The position numbers and the translations under genes are program-made. Below the pieces are notes generated by a model. It had not been told where the DNA came from, ran no database searches, and saw only the letters and a program-made list of their open reading frames with translations. This document shows positions 19,846 to 27,938 of a stretch of 64,000 nt of DNA, one piece after another. Source of the DNA: Marinobacter sp. LV10R510-11A (GTDB lineage Bacteria > Pseudomonadota > Gammaproteobacteria > Pseudomonadales > Oleiphilaceae); NCBI RefSeq assembly GCF_900215155.1, contig NZ_LT907980.1, positions 4,216,001-4,280,000 on the forward strand, read 5' to 3'. How positions within the stretch are numbered: the first letter of the stretch is position 1; the number at the start of each line of letters is the position of its first letter.

Positions 19846-20862
19846 GTGTACTGGAAAACAGATACCATAGAAATACCGAATTGGGATCGTAAATCCCTGC
19901 TGGACAGGCTTGAGCCTTTTGACCCGGAAGGGCGGGAAGAGCTTAGCGAAGAGATGGTGGCTTACTGCCATTTTTATGGCCTTGATCTCTGGGTGGAGCA
20001 CCCGGAAGTTGCTTACCATCAGGGCTATGTAACGGCAGTTCGGCACGATGTCATGGTACATTATTTCCGGCTGCCGGAATCTCGTGGGCAGCGCGGCACC
20101 GTATTCATTCTACACGGCTATTTTGATCATGTGGGCTTGTACAGTCAGTTGATTGATCGCTGCCTTGCAGCCGGTTTTGATGTGGTGGCGTATGACCAGC
20201 CGGGCCATGGGCTTTCTAGCGGGACACCGGCGGCCATTGGCAGCTTCCTGGAATACCAGGGGGTATTGTCAGAGGTTATGGCCCATGTCCGTGACAAAAT
20301 TCGCGGGCCATGGTTTGCGGTTGGCCAGAGTACAGGGGGCGGCATATTGATCGACTACCTGCTGTCGAATCACCACTCCCTAGAGACATCGGAGTTTCGT
20401 AAAGTGGTGTTGCTGGCGCCTCTGGTGCGACCTGCAGGCTGGCTTGGTGCCAAGGTTTTGCACACTGCGGCAAAACCGTTTATTAACCGGTGGCAACGAG
20501 TGTTTTCAGCAAACAGCGGCAACACCCGCTTTTTGCGCTTCCTGCGCGAGCACGATCCGCTGCAGGCAAGAGCCGTTCACGTGGATTGGGTAAGCGCGCT
20601 GCGCACATGGATTCCGCACATTGAATCTGCACGGCCAGTTAACTTCCCGATCACGGTTGTTCAGGGCGAAAAAGACCAGACAGTAGACTGGCAGCACAAT
20701 TTGAGAATTATCCGCAACAAGTTTGCGTCGGTAAAGGAAGTAAGAATCGCCGACGGCCGACACCATCTGGTGAACGAAGCTAAAGATTTACAAGCTACCG
20801 TGTTTAACTCGATTATTGACACCTTTGAACATTCAACAGCAGACGCACCTGAAAACTCCTGA
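19846..20862 (+). CDS. Alpha/beta hydrolase (serine aminopeptidase S33/lysophospholipase-like)
   Basis: A 338-aa hydrolase. Core motifs are FILHGYFDHVGLY (oxyanion strand), YDQPGHGLSSG, and the nucleophile elbow GQSTGGG. The acid is in QGEKDQTVDW and the base in DGRHHLVNEA. This matches PldB-like monoglyceride lipases/lysophospholipases. An ~80-residue N-terminal extension is family-atypical. The GTG start at 19846 has only a weak CAGG upstream, so the true start is uncertain. Confidence 0.88.
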   Translation: MYWKTDTIEIPNWDRKSLLDRLEPFDPEGREELSEEMVAYCHFYGLDLWVEHPEVAYHQGYVTAVRHDVMVHYFRLPESRGQRGTVFILHGYFDHVGLYSQLIDRCLAAGFDVVAYDQPGHGLSSGTPAAIGSFLEYQGVLSEVMAHVRDKIRGPWFAVGQSTGGGILIDYLLSNHHSLETSEFRKVVLLAPLVRPAGWLGAKVLHTAAKPFINRWQRVFSANSGNTRFLRFLREHDPLQARAVHVDWVSALRTWIPHIESARPVNFPITVVQGEKDQTVDWQHNLRIIRNKFASVKEVRIADGRHHLVNEAKDLQATVFNSIIDTFEHSTADAPENS

Positions 20863-20943
20863 AGCCATGATGAGGTGGCCAGAGAGATTGAAGGCTCGAA
20901 GCTTGAAAGGCGTATGCAGAAAAACCAGCCACAGGAGAACTCT

Positions 20944-21600
20944 GTGAAGAAAACGATGCTTGCATTAACAGTGACGACCATGGGCCTTGCCGGTTGTATG
21001 ACGTATGACCCATACACCGATGAAGAGAAAACCTCGAGTGCCACGAAGGGCAGCATTGTCGGCGCTATCAGTGGTGCAGCCATAGGCGCTGCAACCTCAA
21101 GCAAAAGTGACCGTGGTAAAGGCGCACTGATCGGTGCGGCAGGCGGTGCAGCCGTTGGTGGCGGCATTGGCTATTATATGGATCGGCAAGAAGCCCAGCT
21201 GAGACATAAGCTGAAGGGTACAGGTGTCCGGGTTGTTCGTAACGGGGATGAAATAGAACTCGTCATGCCTGGGAACATCACGTTCGAGTTGGATCAAACA
21301 TCAATTCGCCCGGGTTTCACAGAGACCTTAGAATCGGTGTCGTTGGTGGTGAAAGAGTTCGAAAAAACCGCGATTCAGATCGAGGGTCATACAGACAGTT
21401 CCGGCGCTGATAACTATAACCAGTTGCTGAGTGAGCGCCGTGCGGGCACCGTGCGGGACTTCCTGCTTAATCAGGGTATTGAGCCTAAGCGCACCCGTGC
21501 AGTGGGATACGGCGAGCGTTATCCTATCGCTTCTAACGATAACGCGGGTGGCCGTGAGCAGAATCGTCGTGTTGAGCTTACGTTGATCCCTACGAAGTAG
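20944..21600 (+). CDS. OmpA-family lipoprotein with glycine zipper (YiaD-like)
   Basis: A 218-aa outer-membrane lipoprotein. The leader is VKKTMLALTVTTMGLAGC (lipobox LAGC), followed by a glycine-zipper segment rich in GAxxGAAxG (about residues 40-85) and a C-terminal OmpA/peptidoglycan-binding domain (IEGHTDSSGADNYNQLLSERR ... NRRVELTL). I chose the GTG at 20944 because CAGGAG lies 6 bases upstream and it places the signal peptide at the N-terminus; the frame is open from 20875. Its transcript would originally have ended at a terminator now split by the transposon that follows. Confidence 0.93.
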   Translation: MKKTMLALTVTTMGLAGCMTYDPYTDEEKTSSATKGSIVGAISGAAIGAATSSKSDRGKGALIGAAGGAAVGGGIGYYMDRQEAQLRHKLKGTGVRVVRNGDEIELVMPGNITFELDQTSIRPGFTETLESVSLVVKEFEKTAIQIEGHTDSSGADNYNQLLSERRAGTVRDFLLNQGIEPKRTRAVGYGERYPIASNDNAGGREQNRRVELTLIPTK

Positions 21601-21638
21601 GTTGAAACTAATCTGAAGTCCCGGCTTTGTCCGGGCAT

Positions 21639-21659
21639 AAAAAAACCGGAGCTGCGTGC
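21639..21659. terminator. Left half of split bidirectional terminator, with target duplication
   Basis: Seven A, then CCGGA, then GCTGCGTGC. The matching right half (GCTGCGTGC, TCCGG, seven T) is at 26481-26501. Joined with one GCTGCGTGC, they rebuild a hairpin with a 7-bp CCGGAGC/GCTCCGG stem, TGCGT loop and A/T tails, a terminator for both the ompA-like gene and serA. As it stands, this half cannot fold. Confidence 0.85.
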
Positions 21660-21687
21660 CAAGCCATTCACCTTAAGTGTGGCTGAG
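21660..21687 (+). repeat. Left terminal inverted repeat of the outer transposon
   Basis: A 28-bp repeat starting CAAGCCATTCACC, matching the complement of 26453-26480 except for one C/T difference at position 10. Confidence 0.88.
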
Positions 21688-21705
21688 GTTACTGACAAAA
21701 CCGCT

Positions 21706-22792
21706 AGAAGCGCCTATACTACTGTATATACAGGGCGCTGTTGTGCTTACATGTTGGTAGGCTATTCCAAACTGGGAATCGCCCCCCGAACCCAAGCAAC
21801 ATCTTGAAACTCCTCCCTTTCATCCATAAAGCGGAACCACGCCAGGTAATTGTCCACGTGGGCCGTTCCGACACCGTGGAAGCGCTTAAGCCAACCCTTC
21901 CAGCGTTGGGTAAAATTGTTCAGGGTCTGGATGTGGTAAACACCCTCAACAACCCGGCTGTTATCCTTCGCAATCAATCGCTTATGCTCAAGATGGTCAA
22001 ACGTCTTCACCATTTCTACATAGGAAAGGTTGCCATCTGTGCACAAGACGGAGTTCTCGCGGATCACTGGGGCCAAGGCTGCGATAATTTCCTCCTTAGT
22101 GTCGTGCTCTAGAACATGGTGGGTAATGTGTCCGGAGCGATCCAGCGCCAATGCGATGGGCACCAGAGTCACCTTACCGCCCCCACGTTTACGGGCTGGC
22201 CGAGGCATCGTCTTTTTTCCCTTGAAGGACTCCGGCAGGAATGTCTCGTCGGCCTCGATGATGCCGGACAACGACGTAGCCTTATGATCTCTGGGACTGC
22301 TTAGAAAGGCATGACGCCAGCGAAAGGCCGTGCGTAGGCTGACACCGGTCACCTTGGCCGCTTTGCGTAGGGATAGGCCATAGCGCATCGTTTCCACATA
22401 CTCTAGCCAGAGCTCTTCTTTACGCATGCGGTACAGCGGGCTACCCACCAGCGCGTTGAAGGTCTTTGCGCAACGTTTACAGCGGTAGCGCTGGCGCTCA
22501 TTCCCGGATGATCCCCAGCGAATAAACATCTTGGACTGGCAATAAGGGCACTGGGTAACCGCCTCTTCACTGGCCGTCAGCGTCTCGTAAACAGCATCCA
22601 GTTTGACGCGTTTTTCAATATGATGCCGTAGCCTTTTCAACTGTGGGGTGGTGAAGTCAGGAACGCGGCGTAGAAGGTCGTTGAAATCATCGTGCTGCAC
22701 GGTAGCCTCCAAATACATTCAGGTATGGAGTAAGTGTAGACCACCAACAGATAAGCACAACAGCGCCATATACAGACAGTATAGGCGCTTCT
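21706..22792. mobile_element. IS1595-family insertion sequence
   Basis: A 1087-bp element with imperfect inverted ends of about 45 bp. Both begin AGAAGCGCCTATACT and share GGCGCTGTTGTGCTTA. The outermost bases are 21706 and 22792. It contains one transposase gene on the minus strand. No 8-bp target duplication is visible: flanks read AAACCGCT and TTTTATGG. It ends five bases before the start codon of the broken DDE gene. Confidence 0.88.
21762..22700 (-). CDS. IS1595-family transposase (ISXO2-like DDE domain)
   Basis: An intact transposase of about 312 aa. An N-terminal zinc ribbon (CPYCQSKMFIRWG ... YRCKRCAKTF) is followed by a helix-turn-helix (LSLRKAAKVTGVSLRTAFRWRHAF) and an ISXO2-type catalytic domain. 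The acid residues lie in IEADETF and LCTDGN, with the late VYHIQTLNN and RFHGVGTAHVDNYLAWF block. I chose the GTG at 22700 over the ATG at 22718, because GGAGG sits 5 bases before the GTG and lies inside the longer version. Confidence 0.92.
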   Translation of the reverse strand: MQHDDFNDLLRRVPDFTTPQLKRLRHHIEKRVKLDAVYETLTASEEAVTQCPYCQSKMFIRWGSSGNERQRYRCKRCAKTFNALVGSPLYRMRKEELWLEYVETMRYGLSLRKAAKVTGVSLRTAFRWRHAFLSSPRDHKATSLSGIIEADETFLPESFKGKKTMPRPARKRGGGKVTLVPIALALDRSGHITHHVLEHDTKEEIIAALAPVIRENSVLCTDGNLSYVEMVKTFDHLEHKRLIAKDNSRVVEGVYHIQTLNNFTQRWKGWLKRFHGVGTAHVDNYLAWFRFMDEREEFQDVAWVRGAIPSLE

Positions 22793-23601
22793 TTTTATGG
22801 GAAAGAAATCTTTCCAGAATAAACCGCCCCGCATTCCCTTCCCGTTCGAAGGTATTCAAGTCAATGGATGTCGAAATCCGACGTGTGAGAATTTTTTAAC
22901 GCTTAGTCCGATCAAAAATATTGATGGATGTGAAGGGGGTTTTCCTGAAGCCTTCCAGAGAGGCGGCGGATCCTATCGTCTATCTGGAAGGGGTAAAGCC
23001 AAGGCATCTCTGATTTGTGAGATTTGCTCCAAGAAAAAAGCTCTGGGTGAAGATGTTAATGCTGTATCAACCGCTCTAAAGAGTAATCAGGCTGTCCACG
23101 AAGAGCTTAGTAGGATATCGAGCCACCTAGATCCAAAATCAATTATCTGCCCAAACTCAAAATGCTCAAGCAATATGGATAAAAAGCCTATTTCCGTCAA
23201 AAAGAATGGCAAAACGACTAGCGGAAACCAAAGGTATATTTGCCTTCACTGTCGGAAGAGTTTTTGTGGTAAACCGAAGGCTCGCAAGCACTCCAAGCCT
23301 CATTTAAACAGGTTACTATTCAAGCTCCTGGTCAACAAACAACCGATCAACCGTATTGCTGATGTTTTGGATATTTCAGAAAAAACGGTTTACGACAAAA
23401 TCAGATTTATTCATCGCCAGTGTTTATCGTTTGTTTCTGAGCGAGAGAGAAGACTTGAGAGCAGAGTTTTTGAGCGATTTTATCTTTCAACAGACCGTCA
23501 AGTTCTGATGACCAACTGGACTCAACCCCCTCTGCCAGCCTAGATGTCCAGTTGGCGATTTCGCCTGAATTCATGTCAGATTGGGCGGTATGAGAGTAGT
23601 C

Positions 23602-24108
23602 ATGCCACGTTATTCCGAGGAACGTAAAGCGGCCGTGTTGAAGAAGTTGTTACCTCCGCAGAACCGCAGTGTGGTGTCGGTGGCCGCAAAGGAAGGCATA
23701 TCCGAAGTGACTCTGTACAATTGGTTAAAACAGTGTCGACAACAAGGGGTGCCTGTGCCGGGTTATCGTAATGCTGGAGACGATGGGTCTCCTGATGCCA
23801 AGTTAGCCGTCGTGATCGAAACGGCGTCTATGTCCGAAGCTGAACTGAGTGCGTATTGCCGCCAGAAAGGTCTGTATCCCGAGCAGGTACAACGCTGGAA
23901 AGACGCCTGCCTACACGGTGCCGGTCTGCAAGAAGGGCAAGGGAAAGCCGCTCAGAAGCAGCAGCGTGATGCCCGTAAGACCATCAAGAAGCTGCAAGCG
24001 GAAGTGCGCCGTAAGGATCGGGTTCTGGCAGAAACGACCTCATTGTTGGTGCTGTCAAAAAAGCTCGAAGCCTTGTACGGCGAGGACCCGGACAGCGAGG
24101 ACAGTTAA
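23602..24108 (+). CDS. IS3-family transposase OrfA
   Basis: A DNA-binding protein of about 168 aa. It has two helix-turn-helix-like units: RSVVSVAAKEGISEVTLYNWLKQ near the start and AELSAYCRQKGLYPEQVQRWKDA in the middle. A leucine-rich coiled-coil C-terminus (KTIKKLQAEVRRKDRVLAETTSLLV) is typical of IS3 OrfA dimerisation. I start it at MPRYSEERK; an ATG 12 bp earlier is also possible. It ends with a slippery A_AAA_AAG for frameshifting into OrfB. Confidence 0.9.
   Translation: MPRYSEERKAAVLKKLLPPQNRSVVSVAAKEGISEVTLYNWLKQCRQQGVPVPGYRNAGDDGSPDAKLAVVIETASMSEAELSAYCRQKGLYPEQVQRWKDACLHGAGLQEGQGKAAQKQQRDARKTIKKLQAEVRRKDRVLAETTSLLVLSKKLEALYGEDPDSEDS
24057..24063 (+). other. Programmed -1 frameshift site between OrfA and OrfB
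   Basis: A_AAA_AAG in the OrfA frame (TCA AAA AAG, residues S-K-K). Slippage by -1 continues through 24108 into the OrfB frame without a stop, giving an OrfAB fusion as in other IS3 elements. Confidence 0.85.
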
Positions 24109-25169
24109 CACCGCTGACCGAACGTACAAGGCTTTTAAACGACTATGACGAAGCTGTCGCCAGTGGCGCAGCCCGGTACAAGGCGGCCGACTTGATGGAG
24201 CTGAGTCAGCGCACGTTGAAGCGCTGGCGACAGGCTAATGGCGCTGTAGCGGAAGATCAACGCCCGCAAGCGGAGCGCGTTGTGCAGCCACACCAGCTCA
24301 CTCACGCTGAAGAAGCGGCCATTCTAGACACCTGCAATGAACGGGAGTACCAGAGCTTGCCACCGTCCCAGATCGTGCCTCGACTGGCTGATAAAGGGCT
24401 TTACCTGGCCTCTGAGTCCTCATTCTACCGAGTGCTCAAAAAGTACCAGCAAGTGAATCATCGGGGCCGCATGAAACCGCCGCGCAAGGTCCCTGAGCCC
24501 ACCAGCTTTACCGCCACAGGCCCGAACCAGGTGTGGAGCTGGGACATCAGCTATTGCCCCTCAGAGGTGCGCGGTCAGCACTGGTATCTGTACCTGATCA
24601 TGGACATCTACAGTCGCAAAATCGTGGCGTGGGAAATCCACGAATCAGAGTCTGGCGAGCTTGCCAAAAAGCTCATTGATCGAGCTCTGTTACGCGAGAG
24701 ATGTTGGCAAAACCCACCGGTGCTGCACTCAGATAACGGCGCGCCGATGACGTCCTACACGCTGAAAGCGCGGCTGGCAGACCTGGGTATGCTGATGTCT
24801 CACAGCCGACCCAGAGTAAGCAACGACAACCCTTACTCAGAGTCGTTGTTCAAGACGCTAAAGTACTGTCCAAAATGGCCAGCCAAGGGCTTTTCATCAC
24901 TAACGGCGGTGCGCAAATGGATGCTGTTGTTCGAGCAGGCTTACAACGAAGAGCACCTGCACAGCGGCATCAACTTCGTGACGCCCGCACAACGGCACCA
25001 GGGTGTTGATGCAGAGTTGTTAGCCAAACGTGAAGCGGTTTATGAACGAGCAAAGAGTCTGAATCCTAGGCGTTGGTCTGGTGATACTCGAAACTGGGCA
25101 GTCGCCGGAGCCGTATCCCTCAACCCTGGAAAATTGCAGGAAATTGAGCGCAATAAACAGGCTGCTTAA
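24064..25169 (+). CDS. IS3-family transposase OrfB (expressed as OrfAB by frameshift)
   Basis: The integrase-like catalytic part. From the slip site the -1 frame reads on through TPLTERTRLLNDYDEAVASGAARYKAADLMELSQRTLKRW into an rve domain. The DDE triad is D in SWDISYCP, D in HSDNGAP and E in NPYSESLFKTLKY, with the downstream K/R and NEEHLHSGINFVTP. An independent start at 24192-24197 is possible but lacks a clear ribosome site. The catalytic core appears intact, so the element may still be mobile. Confidence 0.9.
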
Positions 25170-26400
25170 ACGCAGCTATATGGACAACTGGGTTGCAAAT
25201 CACCGTCAACGAGGTGACAAAAGGAATTGCGACCTCTACGGAATTGCCACGGCATGCTTGAACTCAGGCTACGTTTTCGCTTTCAACTTTAATTACGATG
25301 GCTCTGTGGACTCCAGTTTGGCAGAGCGGGACTCAGTTGATAGTGGTGATCACGAAAGACCAAAACACCACCGAAAACACGCTAGAGTCTGGTTGAGCGA
25401 GGAGTTCAATGACGCTGTAAAGAATCGCTTACCTAGAGAGAAGTTACCATATGCCGGAAATCTTAGAGATGAAATTCAGATCAGAGCTCTGATCGAAAAA
25501 AGCTCTAATGTTCCCGATTCGTCGGAGAACATCGATCAAACAAAAAGTCTTCCTAATCGCGGTGCCTTGGTTCATAACGAATACACCATGCTGGCTCACT
25601 TCTTTTTACTGAAACGGTTTTTCAGGAGCACAGGGAAAACTCGCTTCTTTCTGGATCTGGATAGCGGGATGAAGACGGCCTATATTTCTGCGTTTCGTGA
25701 GGAAATTGGAGAAGGCCGATCCGATGGGTTCTTAGTTAGGGCTTCGAAAAATAAAACAAATGATGAGAAAGAAAAGCTGGTAGCAAATTTCAAACGCATG
25801 GTTTCCAAAATGTCAGGAACCCCAGTCAAACAGCTGACCTTCAAAATCCTAATGGATGTAACTAACGGAATTATCGCGGAGCGTTTAAAGAAACCCATTA
25901 AGGTTCCGAACTCGCCTGAGTTTTGGATTGAGCATCCATGGGTGTCCAAGGCAGAGCCGGAGAAAATGGTGGCTGCGGTGACGAATGTGTCTAGGTACGA
26001 CATTCTGCACCAGGCCAACCTCTACCGCATGGTGACCCTAGCTCCAGTAGATCGCTTTTTTATGAATATCCGCAGGATGTCTATGTACTTTGAAAGGCCA
26101 TTCCAGTCAGGCACCGGGATGGGGCGTATCTGGCACGGATACTCTGCATATAACCCTGAGATGTACACCATAGTGGGTGACATATTCAGGATTCATTACA
26201 ACTACTGCACAAGATCAAAGAAAAAGGACACACCCGCCATGAAACTGGGGCTTGCAAAAGCCCCAGTTACTGTCGAGAAAATCATTTATTACAATCGATA
26301 TGCTGGATAGAGTTGACCGGCTAATTCAAGCCAAAAGCTCAGGCTTTTTTCGTTGGGAAGCAGGGATGCCAAAACGTCTGCGTTCAGAAATTTTGAATGA

Positions 26401-26436
26401 AAAAAAGCCAGTGATTTTTGGTCACTGGCTTTTCTT
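26401..26436. terminator. Terminator downstream of the transposase-like gene
   Basis: An 8-bp stem GCCAGTGA/TCACTGGC (26407-26414 and 26422-26429) with A-run before and T-run after, so it can act in both directions. It lies 96 bp after the DDE gene and inside the outer transposon. Confidence 0.85.
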
Positions 26437-26452
26437 ACTTGGCTTGCCCAAG

Positions 26453-26480
26453 CTCAGCCACACTTAAGGTAAATGGCTTG
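26453..26480 (-). repeat. Right terminal inverted repeat of the outer transposon
   Basis: The complement reads CAAGCCATTTACC and ends GTGTGGCTGAG, matching 21660-21687 at 27 of 28 positions. It is followed directly by the second copy of GCTGCGTGC. Confidence 0.88.
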
Positions 26481-26501
26481 GCTGCGTGCTCCGGTTTTTT
26501 T
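26481..26501. terminator. Right half of split bidirectional terminator, with target duplication
   Basis: GCTGCGTGC, then TCCGG and seven T. It completes the hairpin begun at 21639-21659. The serA transcript reads through this half and would now depend on the terminator at 26401-26436. Confidence 0.85.
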
Positions 26502-26518
26502 ATGAGAACAGGCGTCCC

Positions 26519-27748
26519 TTAAAACAGCACGCGGGCGCGGATAGTGCCTTTTACCTTGAGCAGCTTCTCTAGGGCAAGTTCACCATAGGCCTTGTCTACA
26601 TCAATCACTACGTAACCAATGTCTTGCCTGGTCTGCAGGTACTGTCCGCAAACGTTGATGCCGTTCTGGGAGAACACCTGGTTGATTTCAGACATCACAC
26701 CCGGCACGTTCTCGTGAATGTGCAGTATGCGGTGCTGATCTGGGTGAGCAGGCAGCGCCACCTCTGGGAAGTTCACAGAAGACACAGACGTGCCGTTATC
26801 GCTGTACATAGCCAGCTTCTCAGCCACTTCACGCCCGATGTTTTCTTGGGCTTCAATGGTGGAGCCGCCTACGTGCGGGGTCAGAATCACGTTGTCGAAT
26901 TCCCGCAACGGAGACACAAACTCTTCGTCGTTGGACTTAGGCTCAACTGGGAACACATCAATGGCGGCGCCCAGCAGCTTGCCGCTCTTCAGCGTTTCTG
27001 CCAGAGCTTCAATATCAACAACCGTGCCCCGTGAGGCGTTCATCAGAATAGAGCCTGGCTTCATCTGCGCCAGTTGCTCTGCTTTGAACATGTACTTAGT
27101 GGCCGCTGTTTCTGGAACGTGCAGGCTCACAACATCTGAGATGTTGAGTAGCTCTTGCATGGAGCCCACCTGGGTCGCGTTGCCGATAGGCAACTTGGAA
27201 ACCACATCGTAGAAATACACGTCCATGCCCAGGCCTTCAGCCAGAACACTAAACTGAGTACCTATGTTGCCATAGCCGATGATGCCCAGCTTTTTACCGC
27301 GAATCTCGTAGCTGTCTTTGGCTGATTTTTGCCATCCACCGCGATGCGCCTTGGCGTTCTTCTCGGGAACACCGCGCAGCAGCAAGATAGCCTGCGCCAG
27401 CACCAATTCAGCAACACTGCGAGTGTTGGAAAATGGAGCGTTGAATACGGCGATGCCACGACGAGTTGCAGCCTGCAGGTCAACCTGGTTGGTACCTATG
27501 CAGAAACAACCCACGGCAACCAGTTTTTTAGCGGCCTCGAATACTTTCTCGGTCAACTGAGTGCGGGAGCGAAGGCCGACAAAGTGCGCATCGGCAATCT
27601 TCTCGATAAGGTCTTCCTCGGTCAGAGAGTGACTGAGGTACTCAATGTTGGTGTAGCCTGCAGCATTCAGGGTGTCTAGCGCGGATTGGTGCACGCCTTC
27701 CAGCAGCAGAATCCGGATTTTGCTCTTTTCGAGAGACGTCGTTGACAT
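26519..27748 (-). CDS. serA: D-3-phosphoglycerate dehydrogenase
   Basis: The first enzyme of serine synthesis: it oxidises 3-phosphoglycerate with NAD. At 409 aa it matches the E. coli-type enzyme. The NAD-binding motif is IGYGNIGTQ (Rossmann, about 156-164); catalytic-domain motifs are CFCIGTNQVDL, NASRGTVVD and LTPHVGGSTIEAQ. An ACT domain at the C-terminus (ILHIHENVPGVMSEINQVF) suggests serine feedback inhibition. It is divergent from a D-2-hydroxyglutarate dehydrogenase, the arrangement known from Pseudomonas. Confidence 0.97.
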   Translation of the reverse strand: MSTTSLEKSKIRILLLEGVHQSALDTLNAAGYTNIEYLSHSLTEEDLIEKIADAHFVGLRSRTQLTEKVFEAAKKLVAVGCFCIGTNQVDLQAATRRGIAVFNAPFSNTRSVAELVLAQAILLLRGVPEKNAKAHRGGWQKSAKDSYEIRGKKLGIIGYGNIGTQFSVLAEGLGMDVYFYDVVSKLPIGNATQVGSMQELLNISDVVSLHVPETAATKYMFKAEQLAQMKPGSILMNASRGTVVDIEALAETLKSGKLLGAAIDVFPVEPKSNDEEFVSPLREFDNVILTPHVGGSTIEAQENIGREVAEKLAMYSDNGTSVSSVNFPEVALPAHPDQHRILHIHENVPGVMSEINQVFSQNGINVCGQYLQTRQDIGYVVIDVDKAYGELALEKLLKVKGTIRARVLF

Positions 27749-27938
27749 GGGCTTTGCTTCCGAACCTTTCGTGGCATGAAATCACCTGCAGCCAGTGATC
27801 GTCGGGGCTGGCTCACAGAACAGGAGCGATATGATATCATAAAAGGAACTTTTCACAGTGTGCTGGTTCGCCTGGATCAACTGAATTGATAATTTCATCC
27901 AGAGCCACCGGCCCAATCCTGACGAGACTGATGCATTC

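Larger units (their letters stand above)
23517..25184. mobile_element. IS3-family insertion sequence
   Basis: An element of about 1.67 kb interrupting the DDE gene. CAACTGG occurs on both sides (23513-23519 and 25185-25191), giving a target duplication of 3-7 bp, so boundaries are uncertain by a few bases. The left end TGGACTCAACCCCCT resembles IS2/IS51-type ends. An inner pair TGTCCA (23544) and TGGACA (25181-25186) is an alternative TG...CA boundary. It encodes OrfA and an OrfB in the -1 frame. Confidence 0.85.
22797..26310 (+). pseudogene. Unclassified zinc-ribbon DDE transposase-like gene, split by an IS3 element
   Basis: Residues 1-241 (22797-23519) and 242-613 (25192-26310) join in frame once the IS3 element is removed (MTNW|VANHRQRGDKRN). 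Two zinc ribbons of the same design occur: C25/C30 with C74/C77, and C118/C123 with C149/C152. A helix-turn-helix follows (NRIADVLDISEKTVYDKIRFIHRQ, about 185-208). Possible catalytic residues are D233 (STDRQ), D396 or D398 (FFLDLDSG) and E542 (MYFERPF). The C-terminal IRRMSMYFER ... YNPEMYTIVGDIFRIHYNY block resembles IS1/IS1595 endings. It fills the outer transposon and is presumably its transposase (inference). Not active as it stands. Confidence 0.8.
21660..26480. mobile_element. Transposon inserted in a terminator loop, carrying two further insertion sequences
   Basis: The ends are 28-bp inverted repeats (21660-21687 and 26453-26480) with one mismatch. They begin CAAGCCATT and end CCTTAAGTGTGGCTGAG. 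GCTGCGTGC is repeated directly on both sides (21651-21659 and 26481-26489). The exact edge is ambiguous, because shorter 7- or 5-bp duplications with longer repeats also fit. Removing the IS1595-family and IS3-family insertions leaves about 2.07 kb holding one gene of about 613 codons and its terminator. The interior is clearly more A+T-rich than flanking genes. Target duplications of 8-9 bp are typical of IS1 and IS1595 relatives. Confidence 0.88.
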
